The notes under the pieces are model-generated. The model was not told the origin of the DNA and did no database searches. It saw only the letters and a list, made by a program, of their open reading frames with translations. Of a DNA stretch of 64,000 nucleotides, positions 54,638 to 63,280 are shown piece by piece. This stretch comes from Polaribacter sp. Hel_I_88 (GTDB lineage Bacteria; Bacteroidota; Bacteroidia; Flavobacteriales; Flavobacteriaceae), in assembly GCF_000687935.1 (NCBI RefSeq), contig NZ_JHZZ01000001.1, forward strand, positions 1,922,001 to 1,986,000, given 5' to 3'. Every line of letters starts with the position of its first letter. Positions within the stretch are counted from its first letter, which is position 1. A program made the position numbers and the translations under genes.

Positions 54638-55102
54638 ATGAAAAGTAATAAAATTTTAAATTTTTTAATTGCTGCAATAGCTATTATTGGCGGGATTCTT
54701 TTCATAAGGATTTTTATGGAAGACTCTCAAGAAATAGTTGATAATGTAGATGATTTACAGAATACTGTAGTGAGTCCATTAATTTCTTTTTCTTTTTGGT
54801 TATTTATTATTGCAGTAATAGTAACAATTGCTCTATCTTTTTGGAGCATGGTAAGGAATCCAGAAAATCTAAAAAAGACTTTTGGAGGTATAGCTGTTTT
54901 AGCAGTACTTCTTGTAATCGCTTATTTCTTATCTGATAGCAACGTTGTTTACAATACTGCTGGAGGTATAGAAAGAGGAGGTGAAGAAGGTTCTGCAATA
55001 AATCGTTGGGTTGGAGCAGGTATTTGGTATAGCCTTATTTTAGGTGGTATAGCAGGTATATTCTTTATCGTAGATTTATTAAAAGGATTAGTTAAATCAT
55101 AA
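54638..55102 (+). CDS. Four-helix membrane protein of the ExbB-ExbD operon
   Basis: 154 residues with about four hydrophobic helices (about 8-27, 48-70, 82-100 and 128-150). The loop after helix 3 has NTAGGIERGGEEGSAINRWVGAG. It has no named domain that I recognise. It lies 8 bp after exbB and 4 bp before exbD, so it is translated with the energy-transducing complex and is probably an accessory subunit. That role is inference. Confidence 0.8.
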   Translation: MKSNKILNFLIAAIAIIGGILFIRIFMEDSQEIVDNVDDLQNTVVSPLISFSFWLFIIAVIVTIALSFWSMVRNPENLKKTFGGIAVLAVLLVIAYFLSDSNVVYNTAGGIERGGEEGSAINRWVGAGIWYSLILGGIAGIFFIVDLLKGLVKS

Positions 55103-55106
55103 AATT

Positions 55107-55751
55107 ATGGCAAGAAGAGAAAATCCAGAAATTAACGCAGGTTCTATGGCAGACATTGCTTTTCTGTTATTAATTTTCTTTTTAGTAACAACTACCATGA
55201 ATGTAGATTCAGGGGTATCTAAAAAGTTATCAGAAAAGCCACCACCAGATTACGTGCCACCAATCGTTAAAGAGAAAAACATATTTGAGGTTAGCATCAA
55301 TAGAAATAATGATCTACTTGTAGAGAATGAACCTATGGAAATAAAAGACCTTAAAGATGCTGCTCTTAAGTTTATCGATAATGGTGGAGGTGTAGGAGCG
55401 CCAGGTGAAGATGGAACTCCTCCTAGTAGATGTGATTATTGTCAAGGTGAAGGTCTTGAGAGCTCATCAGATCATCCTAACAAAGCAATTATTTCTGTAC
55501 AAAGTGATAGAGGAACCGAATATGGAACTTATATTAGAGTACAAAATGAGTTGTTGAGAGCTTATTCAGAACTAAGAAATAGATTATCTAAGCAAAGATA
55601 TAATATGTCTTTTGATGAATTAGAAGAAGCTTACGATAATGCTAAGAATAATGCTGATTTAACAGATCAGGTTGAAACTTTACAGAGAAGAGTGGAAGAT
55701 ATCAAAAAAGCATATCCTCAAATTATCTCTGATATGGAACCAACATCATAA
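55107..55751 (+). CDS. exbD: ExbD/TolR-family protein with CxxC insert
   Basis: 214 residues. One N-terminal membrane helix with the proton-path Asp16 in SMADIAFLLLIFFLVTTTM, then a periplasmic domain. Compared with typical ExbD (about 140 residues) it is long: a Gly-rich insertion with CDYC (Cys109, Cys112) precedes the core strand NKAIISVQSDRGTEYGTYI, and the C-terminus (about 150-214) is predicted coiled coil. Part of the exbB operon. Confidence 0.92.
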   Translation: MARRENPEINAGSMADIAFLLLIFFLVTTTMNVDSGVSKKLSEKPPPDYVPPIVKEKNIFEVSINRNNDLLVENEPMEIKDLKDAALKFIDNGGGVGAPGEDGTPPSRCDYCQGEGLESSSDHPNKAIISVQSDRGTEYGTYIRVQNELLRAYSELRNRLSKQRYNMSFDELEEAYDNAKNNADLTDQVETLQRRVEDIKKAYPQIISDMEPTS

Positions 55752-55772
55752 TTAATTATAAAATTTTAAAGT

Positions 55773-56240
55773 ATGTCTAAATTTAGAAAGAAGAAAAAAG
55801 GAATGCCTGCAGTAAATACTGCATCACTTCCAGATATCGTTTTTATGTTATTATTCTTCTTCATGGTAACAACTACTATGAGAGAGACAGATTTAAGAAT
55901 AGAAAATCCTGTATTACCTAGTGCTACTGAAATTAAAAAATTAGAAGACAAAAGTTTGGTAAGTACAATCTATGTTGGTAAGTCTACAGATGTTAATAGA
56001 GATGGAGCAGGTTATAATAAAATTCAATTGAATGATAAAATATCTACTGCAGATCAAGTGCCAGCTTTTATTTTAGGAAAAAGAGATAAAATAGCTGAGA
56101 AATTAGTTCCTTTTATGACTACTTCTATTAAGGCAGACAAAAGATCTAATGTAGGTACAATTATAGATATTAGATTAAAATTAAGAGATGTAAATGCTCT
56201 TAAAATTAACTATTCTTCTACACCTGATTCGAAAAATTAA
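55773..56240 (+). CDS. exbD: ExbD/TolR-family protein (second copy)
   Basis: 155 residues. The membrane helix carries Asp21 in ASLPDIVFMLLFFFMVTTTM; the periplasmic part has STIYVGKSTDVNRDG and the closing VGTIIDIRLKLRDVNALKINYSS. It lacks the CxxC insert of the preceding copy. Two unlike ExbD proteins next to one ExbB are common in Bacteroidota and may form a mixed dimer. A terminator follows. Confidence 0.92.
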   Translation: MSKFRKKKKGMPAVNTASLPDIVFMLLFFFMVTTTMRETDLRIENPVLPSATEIKKLEDKSLVSTIYVGKSTDVNRDGAGYNKIQLNDKISTADQVPAFILGKRDKIAEKLVPFMTTSIKADKRSNVGTIIDIRLKLRDVNALKINYSSTPDSKN

Positions 56241-56258
56241 AAATAACGTATTTTATAT

Positions 56259-56292
56259 AAAAAGGATAATTCGAAAGAGTTATCCTTTTTTT
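56259..56292 (+). terminator. Intrinsic terminator of the exbB-exbD operon
   Basis: GGATAATTC and GAGTTATCC pair (one T-G wobble) around a GAAA tetraloop, between an A-run and a T-run. Confidence 0.9.
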
Positions 56293-56353
56293 TATAATAA
56301 AATTTAAATATGTTATTTCTAAATTGTCTATATTTAATTTCAATAATTATATA

Positions 56354-57028
56354 ATGAAGAATATAATTTTTATTGTTTTTTTTATCATGACTATAAGTAA
56401 ATTATCTGCTCAGAAAGATTCTTTACAATTAGGAGATAGTTATGCAGATGATCAAATATATTTTTCGGTTTCTTATGCACAATTTAATAATCAACCTACA
56501 GCAATAAGTAGAAGTAATTTTTCTTATGCAGTTTCTGCGGGTTTTTTGAAAGATGTTATTTTAAACAAAAGAGGTAATATTTCTTTTGCAGCTGGTGTTG
56601 GTTATGGATTTAACTTTTTTAATCATGAGCTTAAAGTAGAGGAACTAAGTTCGGGAACAAGCTTTAATTCTGCATCTAATTTGGCTTCAAATATTTTTAC
56701 TTCACATAATTTAGAGTTTCCAATTGAGTTTAGATGGAGGACATCTACTGCAAAAAAATACGATTTTTGGCGGATATATGGAGGTGTTAAATTTTTATAC
56801 AATGTATCTAATACATTTAGATTTGAAGAGAATGGAACTAAGTTTAGTTATAATAACGTAAGTGCGTTTAATAACTTTCAATATGGTTTAACGCTTTCAG
56901 TGGGTTATGACGTTTTTAATCTCAACTTATTTTACGGTTTAACTCCTGTTTTTAAAAATGCTACTATAAATGGAGAGGAAATTAATACTACTATTTTAAA
57001 GTTTGGATTTATTTTTTATATCTTATAA
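56354..57028 (+). CDS. Outer-membrane beta-barrel protein (PorT-like)
   Basis: The ATG at 56354 begins a proper signal peptide (MKNIIFIVFFIMTISKLSAQ); a longer frame from a TTG at 56324 is rejected. The mature protein (about 205 residues) has alternating aromatic strands such as IYFSVSYAQF, FSYAVSAGFLKD, GYGFNFFNHEL and FGFIFYIL at the C-terminus, as in eight-stranded barrels of the OmpA-like/PorT group. PorT proteins act in type IX secretion but the match is to the fold only. It follows the exbB operon after a terminator. Confidence 0.8.
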   Translation: MKNIIFIVFFIMTISKLSAQKDSLQLGDSYADDQIYFSVSYAQFNNQPTAISRSNFSYAVSAGFLKDVILNKRGNISFAAGVGYGFNFFNHELKVEELSSGTSFNSASNLASNIFTSHNLEFPIEFRWRTSTAKKYDFWRIYGGVKFLYNVSNTFRFEENGTKFSYNNVSAFNNFQYGLTLSVGYDVFNLNLFYGLTPVFKNATINGEEINTTILKFGFIFYIL

Positions 57029-57622
57029 AAGATAATATATTATTGAAGGTGATAGTAATCCTATAAAAAAACCTATGTAAATTTCTTTTGATGAATGCGC
57101 TTTTAGTGATAATCTTGCACTGGCTAAAACACCTGCAAGTAAAAAGAGAATCATTATTACTATAGTAAACGACTTCGAGTGTATATTTGTTAAAACAATA
57201 AAAAAGCCTGCAAAGATTCCTAAAGACAGTAGGTGAACACTAGTTTTTATCTTAAAAAAAAAGAGTAGGTAAACAATGAATAATGCTAAGGATGTTGCAT
57301 AAAAAAGAATTCCTAAATCTCTTAAATTTACCACGTTACTAATTGTAGTTCCTAATAAATAAAATAGAAAAACCATTAAGGCAACAGGTAATTTTCTTTC
57401 TTTAATACCTTTTATTTTATAACTTTTAATAAACCTTAATTTCTTAAAAAGAACTATTAATAACAACGGAATCAAGTAGGTTACAATAAAAACCAAACTT
57501 AAAACTAGTAGTTTTTGCTTACTTACTAAGTTGCTAGGAATTAGTAAAAAGTATAGCATTACACCAATTGTGGGAATAACAATAGGATGTAGAATGGTAG
57601 ATATGTATTTGAAAAATGACAC
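57023..57622 (-). CDS. PAP2-like membrane protein
   Basis: 199 residues with about six helices. The second half keeps fragments of the PAP2 phosphatase signature: a KTSVHLLSLG stretch and ARLSLKAHSSKE, which has the R-x5-H spacing of the third motif, while the KxxxxxxRP motif is represented only by KERKLPVALM. Lipid-phosphatase activity is possible but uncertain. Its start overlaps the rpoN stop by one base, and it is convergent with the barrel protein (6-bp overlap). Confidence 0.75.
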   Translation of the reverse strand: MSFFKYISTILHPIVIPTIGVMLYFLLIPSNLVSKQKLLVLSLVFIVTYLIPLLLIVLFKKLRFIKSYKIKGIKERKLPVALMVFLFYLLGTTISNVVNLRDLGILFYATSLALFIVYLLFFFKIKTSVHLLSLGIFAGFFIVLTNIHSKSFTIVIMILFLLAGVLASARLSLKAHSSKEIYIGFFIGLLSPSIIYYLL

Positions 57623-59085
57623 TATATTTCTTTTCGTAAACGAGCCACAGGTAAATCTAACTGTTCACGATATTTAGCAATTGTTCTTCTTGCAATCGGA
57701 TACCCTTTTTCTTTTAATATAACAGATAATTTTTCGTCCGTTAAAGGTTTCTTCTTATTTTCTTCACTAATAACAGTTTCTAAAATTTTTTTAATTTCTT
57801 TGGTAGATACATCTTCTCCTTGATCATTTTTCATAGATTCAGAAAAGAATTCTTTAATTAATTTAGTTCCATAAGGTGTAGATACATATTTGCTATTTGC
57901 CACTCTAGAAACTGTAGAAACGTCCATATTTATTTTATCTGCAATATCTTTTAAAATCATGGGTCTTAACTTGCGTTCATCACCTGTTAAAAAATAATCA
58001 TATTGATAATGCATTATTGTATTCATAGTTACCAAAAGTGTTTCCTGACGTTGTTTTATAGCATCAATAAACCATTTAGCAGCATCTAGTTTTTGTTTGA
58101 TAAAGAATACTGCATCTTTTTGAGATTTACTTTTTGTAGTTGCTTCTTGATAGCCTTTTAGCATATTATTATACTCTCTTGAAACATGTAATTCAGGAGC
58201 ATTTCTAGAGTTTAGCGTTAAATCTAGTTCGCCATCTATAATTTTAATTGAAAAATCTGGAACAATCTGTTCAGCAATTTTGTTATTACCAGCATAAGAA
58301 CTGCCAGGTTTAGGATTTAATCTAGAAATTTCTGAGTTTACTTCTTTCAACTCATCTTCAGAAATGTTGAATTTTTCTTGAAGTTTTTTGTAATGTTTTT
58401 TTACAAAATGATCGAAAGCATCTTCCAGAATAGCAATTGCTAAACTTCTAATTTTATTACTTTCTTTTGCTTTAAGTTGAATAATTAAACACTCTCTTAA
58501 ATCTCTGGCTCCAACTCCAATAGGATCTAATGTATGCACTGCTCTTTTTAAAACAGCAACAACTTTTTCTTCAGTAGTAAAAACATTTGCTGTAAAAGCT
58601 AAATCATCTACTAGATCTATAATTTCTCTTCTTATATAACCACTATCATCAATACTACCCACTAAAAACTCTGCAATTGCACGTTCTTCTTCTGTAAAGT
58701 TATACGTATTTAATTGGTTTTTTAAAGATTGATGAAAACTTGTTCCAGCTGCATAAGGCACATTTTTTTCTTCATCGTCTGCAGAATAATTATTGGCTTG
58801 CGTTTTATAATTCGGAATTTCATCGTCACTTAAATATTCATCAATATTAATATCTTCAGCATCAATTTTTTCGTTTCCATCTTCTGCATCATCATATTCG
58901 TTTGATAAATCGTCATCTATAGAATCTGCATCATCTTTGCCTGTATCTAAGGCTGGATTCTCTTCAATTTCTTGCTTTAAACGTTCTTCAAAAGCTTGCG
59001 TAGGCAATTGAATTAACTTCATCAACTGTATTTGTTGTGGAGATAATTTCTGTAAAAGTTTAAAATTAAGACTTTGTTTTAGCAT
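57622..59085 (-). CDS. rpoN: RNA polymerase sigma-54 factor
   Basis: 487 residues. The Gln/Leu-rich activator-contact region LNFKLLQKLSPQQIQLMKLIQLP starts the protein, an acidic stretch (about 45-100) follows, and the C-terminal RpoN box ARRTIAKYRE (465-474) and helix-turn-helix (IADKINMDVSTVSRVANSKY) bind the -24/-12 promoter. Full length. Upstream lies a broken toxin gene whose ancestral stop is only 3 nt from this ATG. The PAP2-like gene is coupled downstream. Confidence 0.97.
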   Translation of the reverse strand: MLKQSLNFKLLQKLSPQQIQLMKLIQLPTQAFEERLKQEIEENPALDTGKDDADSIDDDLSNEYDDAEDGNEKIDAEDINIDEYLSDDEIPNYKTQANNYSADDEEKNVPYAAGTSFHQSLKNQLNTYNFTEEERAIAEFLVGSIDDSGYIRREIIDLVDDLAFTANVFTTEEKVVAVLKRAVHTLDPIGVGARDLRECLIIQLKAKESNKIRSLAIAILEDAFDHFVKKHYKKLQEKFNISEDELKEVNSEISRLNPKPGSSYAGNNKIAEQIVPDFSIKIIDGELDLTLNSRNAPELHVSREYNNMLKGYQEATTKSKSQKDAVFFIKQKLDAAKWFIDAIKQRQETLLVTMNTIMHYQYDYFLTGDERKLRPMILKDIADKINMDVSTVSRVANSKYVSTPYGTKLIKEFFSESMKNDQGEDVSTKEIKKILETVISEENKKKPLTDEKLSVILKEKGYPIARRTIAKYREQLDLPVARLRKEI

Positions 59086-59088
59086 TTT

Positions 59089-59401
59089 TTAGTTTTGTTT
59101 TAAAAACTTTAAAAGTGTTTTTGGATCTTGTCTATTATCCCAAAAAGCAACAATGATAATTTTATAATTAAAAAACTTTATAAAAGATTGAATAATGTTC
59201 AAGATTAATCTTTCTTAAATTTAGTTTTTCTGTTGGATTTCCCATTTCAGGAAAATCTTTTAATAACGTAGTTTTTTCTTTAATTTTTAAATTTAATCTT
59301 TTAGAATAAGCATTACTATTGTTTCTTAAATTCCAATACTTAAAAACTTGATTCCTCTGTTTTAAAGCTGTTAGAGTCCAAACAATAGTTAGTTCATCCA
59401 T
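59089..59401 (-). pseudogene. RelE/ParE-family toxin, frameshifted
   Basis: The intact frame (59168-59401) gives 77 residues with ParE features (IVWTLTALKQRNQVFKYW, KIKEKTTLLKDFPEMGNP, HYSIFYKVF) and then stops. Reading past it with one T fewer in the six-T run at 59170-59175 (minus strand) gives the missing end: NYKIIIVAFWDNRQDPKTLLKF, stop at 59089. That is the hallmark C-terminal strand of ParE toxins. The gene therefore has a single-base insertion: inactivation, a sequencing error, or a programmed shift. The first codons overlap the antitoxin by 13 bp. Confidence 0.8.
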
Positions 59402-59622
59402 GAAGCATCTAATTTATCTACTTCTTCTTCAGAATATAAACGTCCATATTTTATATCTTCTTCACTCATTTTTAACATTTCTAGTTGTTCAAGAGAAAAA
59501 GATGTTTTTTCATTTACTTTAGATACTTCAAAAATAGAAATTATAGCATTCAGCAACTTTTCATTTTCAGTTGCAGCAATTTTATCAATTAAATTATTTT
59601 TTAAATTATCTAATGTATTCAT
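59389..59622 (-). CDS. Putative antitoxin of the ParE-like toxin
   Basis: 77 residues from the ATG at 59622; a start nine codons earlier would include promoter-like sequence. It is acidic and helical (MNTLDNLKNNLIDKIAATENEK..., SEEDIKYGRLYSEEEVDKLDASWMN), with the GRLYSEEEVDK end seen in small ParE antitoxins of Bacteroidota. No DNA-binding motif is obvious. It overlaps the toxin start by 13 bp, the usual order for such modules. Confidence 0.75.
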   Translation of the reverse strand: MNTLDNLKNNLIDKIAATENEKLLNAIISIFEVSKVNEKTSFSLEQLEMLKMSEEDIKYGRLYSEEEVDKLDASWMN

Positions 59623-59711
59623 TGTAAATGTATTTTTATAAAAATACAAAATTTAATGTAATATTTACCTTATAAGAGTTTCTTCCTTTTGGAAAGATTA
59701 AAATAGGCTTA

Positions 59712-61145
59712 TTAAAATTCAGCATTTTGTGGCGTTCTTGGAAAAGGAATTACGTCTCTAATATTACTCATTCCTGTTGTAAATTGCACCAATCTTTCAA
59801 AACCAAGACCAAAACCAGAATGTACAGCAGTTCCGAATTTACGCAAATCTAAATACCACCATAATTCTTTTTCATCAATATCTAAGGCTTTCATTTTATC
59901 AACCAAAACATCATAACGTTCTTCTCTTTGTGAGCCACCAACCATTTCTCCAATTCCTGGAAACAATACATCCATAGCTCTTACTGTTTTTCCATCATCA
60001 TTTAAACGCATATAAAATGCTTTGATATTTGCAGGATAATCAAATAAAATAACAGGACATTTAAAATGTTTTTCTACTAAATAACGTTCGTGCTCAGACT
60101 GTAAATCTGCTCCCCATTCATTAATAGGATATTGAAATTTCTTCTTTTTATTCGGTTTTGAGTTTCTTAAAATGTCAAAAGCCTCTGTATAAGACACACG
60201 TTTAAAGTTGTTGTCAACCACAAATTTTAATTTGTTTAACAAACTCATTTCACTTCTTTCTGCTTGTGGTTTGCTTTTATCTTCTTGCGTTAATCGCTGA
60301 TCTAAAAATGCTAAATCATCTTTACAGGTTTCTAAAACATCTTTTAAAACCGATTTTATAAAATCTTCTGCCAAATCCATATTGCCATCTAAATCCATAA
60401 AAGCAACTTCGGGTTCAATCATCCAAAATTCTGCTAAATGACGAGTTGTGTTGGAGTTTTCTGCTCTAAAAGTTGGTCCAAAAGTATAGGCTTTACCTAA
60501 AGCCATAGCAAAAGTTTCAGCTTCTAATTGTCCAGAAACTGTTAAATTAGTCTCTTTACCAAAAAAGTCTTTAGAATAGTCTATGTTTCCATCTTCTGTT
60601 TCAGGAGCTTTATTATCTTCAAAATTGGTAACTCTAAACATTTCTCCAGCACCTTCTGCATCAGAACCCGTAATAATTGGTGTGTTTACATAGTTAAAAC
60701 CATTTTCTTGAAAATATTTATGGACTGCAAAAGATAGTTTAGAACGAACTCTCATAACTGCACTAAACGTATTTGTTCTTACACGTAAATGTGCATTCTC
60801 CCTTAAAAACTCAAAGCTATGTTTTTTAGGCTGAATAGGATATTCATCTGCATTAGAATCTCCTAAAATTTCTATATTAGAAACTTGAATTTCTACAGAT
60901 TGCCCTTTTCCTTGGCTCTCGACAATAGTTCCTTTTATTGAAACAGCAGCACCAGTTGTAATTCTTTTTAAAGTATCTTCTGGAGTATTTTCAAAATCGA
61001 TAACACATTGTATATTGTTAATTGTTGAACCATCATTGATAGCTATAAAACGATTACTTCTAAAAGTTCTTACCCAGCCATTTATATGAACTTCTTGTAA
61101 AATCGAATCTGATTTTAAAATTTCTGCAACATTTTTCTGTGTCAT
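59712..61145 (-). CDS. asnS: Asparagine-tRNA ligase
   Basis: 477 residues, class IIb aminoacyl-tRNA synthetase charging tRNA-Asn. The OB-fold anticodon-binding domain (VHINGWVRTFRSNRFIAINDGS) is followed by the catalytic core with ITGSDAEGAGEMF, TFGPTFRAENSNTTRHLAEFWMIEPE and motif 3 GSGLGFERLV-type (GFGLGFERLVQF). An insertion relative to AspRS is in the middle, as in AsnRS. Presence of AsnRS means the organism need not make Asn-tRNA by transamidation. Confidence 0.97.
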   Translation of the reverse strand: MTQKNVAEILKSDSILQEVHINGWVRTFRSNRFIAINDGSTINNIQCVIDFENTPEDTLKRITTGAAVSIKGTIVESQGKGQSVEIQVSNIEILGDSNADEYPIQPKKHSFEFLRENAHLRVRTNTFSAVMRVRSKLSFAVHKYFQENGFNYVNTPIITGSDAEGAGEMFRVTNFEDNKAPETEDGNIDYSKDFFGKETNLTVSGQLEAETFAMALGKAYTFGPTFRAENSNTTRHLAEFWMIEPEVAFMDLDGNMDLAEDFIKSVLKDVLETCKDDLAFLDQRLTQEDKSKPQAERSEMSLLNKLKFVVDNNFKRVSYTEAFDILRNSKPNKKKKFQYPINEWGADLQSEHERYLVEKHFKCPVILFDYPANIKAFYMRLNDDGKTVRAMDVLFPGIGEMVGGSQREERYDVLVDKMKALDIDEKELWWYLDLRKFGTAVHSGFGLGFERLVQFTTGMSNIRDVIPFPRTPQNAEF

Positions 61146-61190
61146 TTTTTCTTGATTTTTTTGATTTACTTTAAAAAACTTACTGAGTTG

Positions 61191-61220
61191 TAAAGATACT
61201 TTTTTGAAGTAAAAAGCAAA
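61191..61220 (-). promoter_or_regulatory. Promoter of asnS
   Basis: On the minus strand a -33 TTTG (61217-61220) and a -7-like TATCTTTA (61191-61198) are 18 bp apart, 45 bp before the asnS start. Confidence 0.5.
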
Positions 61221-61283
61221 CTTAATTTGTCGTTAAATTAAAGGTGATAAAAAAAAATTATCTTTGAGCAAAACAAACCAGTT

Positions 61284-62330
61284 ATGAAAAAAACGATTCC
61301 TTTCAAAAGAATTTTAAAGCAATTAAAAGATGATGCCATTGGTAAAGATTCTCATAGAGGAATTACTTTAACATATGCTTGGTTGGCAAATCAATTTGGT
61401 CATATTTCCTTAGGTTTTATTCCTAGTTATTTACTTTTTTATTTTTCGAATTTTGATGCTGTAAAATCTTCAATATATGTGTCAGGTTTTTGGTTACTTT
61501 TTGAGTTGTATAATTTTTTAGGCCCTTTATTAAGTAAAAGCGAATCGAAATCTGATATGGTTTTTATCCCAAAAAAAACAACTTATAAATTTAAACCAAA
61601 ATGGAATAATTTAGCTTTTGATACTTTTACAGATGTCTGTTTTTTTGCATTTGGTGCTTTTTTGTTTAGTTTGTTAATAACAGAAGGAGATAATAAAACA
61701 GTTTTAATTGTTTTATCAAGTTTAGGCATCTATTTATTATTTGCTACAAGATATTGGTTTGTCACAAAAATGTACCAATTTTATGCGAGGTTTCCTTTTC
61801 AATTTCGCTTAAGTCAATGGGATTTTACTATTGATGCTGAAAACAAAAATAAGGTTGAACAATTTAAAAAATCAACAAAAAAAGATGGAAATCATTTATT
61901 AATATACGGAGCTTTAAGTACAGGAAAAACAAGTTTAGGAGTAGGGATTTTAAATGAATTAAGTATAAAAAACAACAGTTGTTTGTATGTAAATGCGTTT
62001 AAAATGTTTAATTATTTTTTTAATGATGAAAATGACGTTTTAGAAGAACATGAAATATGGAATTGGAAAACGACCAATTTTTTAATGATTGATGATATAA
62101 ATCCAAGTGAACCCATTCAAGATGAATTGATATCGCCTAAAATATTATTAAGTTTTATTGATACTTTACAACCAATTAACAAAGCAAATAGAGATATTTT
62201 AAAGAATAAAAATATAATTTGGGTTTTAGGTAATAAGCAACCTTTAAAAATAAATTATGAAGATTCTTGGAAAAATATGCTTTTAGAAATTGGTATTCCA
62301 GAAGAAAAAATTACTACAATTAGTTTATAA
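61284..62330 (+). CDS. Membrane-anchored P-loop ATPase of unknown function
   Basis: 348 residues. Four hydrophobic helices in the first half (about 36-56, 63-80, 112-133, 138-158) precede a P-loop domain: Walker A GALSTGKTS (209-217), Walker B TTNFLMIDDINP (Asp270, Asp271), and a sensor-like IIWVLGNKQPL. The domain is short (about 150 residues) and DnaC/AAA-like. I do not recognise the family. It has its own -7 box (TATCTTTG, 61259-61266) and converges on the LuxR gene with a 6-bp overlap. Confidence 0.8.
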   Translation: MKKTIPFKRILKQLKDDAIGKDSHRGITLTYAWLANQFGHISLGFIPSYLLFYFSNFDAVKSSIYVSGFWLLFELYNFLGPLLSKSESKSDMVFIPKKTTYKFKPKWNNLAFDTFTDVCFFAFGAFLFSLLITEGDNKTVLIVLSSLGIYLLFATRYWFVTKMYQFYARFPFQFRLSQWDFTIDAENKNKVEQFKKSTKKDGNHLLIYGALSTGKTSLGVGILNELSIKNNSCLYVNAFKMFNYFFNDENDVLEEHEIWNWKTTNFLMIDDINPSEPIQDELISPKILLSFIDTLQPINKANRDILKNKNIIWVLGNKQPLKINYEDSWKNMLLEIGIPEEKITTISL

Positions 62331-63053
62331 GATATGATTATCGTGCGCAAAACTTATTAAATGAGGCAAGCTTTTTACATCAAATCTTTTATATAAAGGA
62401 TATATTCTTTTTTCTATGGCAGATTGACTCACATTTAATTCACACGCAATTTCTTTAAAGGTAAAACCTCTTGCAGCCAATTCTAAAACTTCTATTTCTT
62501 TTCTAGAAATTGCCAATTCGTTAAATAATTGCTGATTTAAAGATTCTTCAAACTTAGATAATTTTGGTCCAAAAGCTGCATATTGCATAATATTACCTAA
62601 CTTTCTAGAATGTATTTTTTCTGAAATTCCTATAATTTCTAAAATGTTACCGTCTTTAGATTTAAAAACACCCACTCTAGAAAATAGTGGAATGATATCG
62701 CCATTTTTATGAATTTTTTCAACTTCGATTGTAAAACTATATTTTTCTAAATCTTTTTTAGTAGCTAATAGAAATTGTAGTGCTTTGTCATTTAGTTCGT
62801 TAGAGAAGTTAAAGTGTCTTTTAGAGGTGATGCTAACAATTTTAAATAAGGTAATTTCTTCACTTTTGTACCCTAATAAATCTTCCCAGCCAGCAGCGTA
62901 CAACATTCTGTTTTTTTCAAAAGAATAAATATATACAGCTTGTCCAATAAAACTTTGTACTTTACTTTTATATTCTTCAAATATTAAATCTTCAGAATCA
63001 TAAGGAATATCTGATACTCGTACTCTAGTAAATTCTCCGAAATTTTTACTCAT
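62325..63053 (-). CDS. PAS-LuxR transcriptional regulator
   Basis: 242 residues. A PAS domain (about 30-150; AVYIYSFEKNRMLYAAGWEDLLGY and IEVEKIHKNGDIIPLFSRVGVFK) senses a small ligand or redox state, and the C-terminal LuxR-type helix-turn-helix (about 175-235; ISRKEIEVLELAARGFTFKEIACELNVSQSAIEKRI) binds DNA. No receiver domain or autoinducer domain is present. The target genes are unknown; a short hairpin (AACTG/CAGTT) lies at about 63079-63099, 26 bp upstream of the start. Confidence 0.9.
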   Translation of the reverse strand: MSKNFGEFTRVRVSDIPYDSEDLIFEEYKSKVQSFIGQAVYIYSFEKNRMLYAAGWEDLLGYKSEEITLFKIVSITSKRHFNFSNELNDKALQFLLATKKDLEKYSFTIEVEKIHKNGDIIPLFSRVGVFKSKDGNILEIIGISEKIHSRKLGNIMQYAAFGPKLSKFEESLNQQLFNELAISRKEIEVLELAARGFTFKEIACELNVSQSAIEKRIYPLYKRFDVKSLPHLISFAHDNHIL

Positions 63054-63246
63054 TATACGAAAATAATCAAAAACTGCGAAAAAACACAGTTGACATCATC
63101 AAAAAAGCACCTTAAATTTGATTAACTATTGAAAAAGAAGATTCTTAAAAAAAAAGTTGCTATGAATAAGAATTTTTTATTAAAAAGTTGCTGTGTTTAT
63201 AAGACTTAATAACTAATCCCCCGATTTTTTTGATTATGAAAAAGAG

Positions 63247-63280
63247 ATCTCCATTAATTATTTTAATGGAGATTTTTTTT
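63247..63280. terminator. Intrinsic terminator near the RND gene end
   Basis: ATCTCCATTAA and TTAATGGAGAT pair around TTATT. The T-run is on the plus strand (63273-63280) and overlaps the stop codon of the minus-strand RND gene; on the minus strand the run is CTCTTTTT. Confidence 0.8.
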
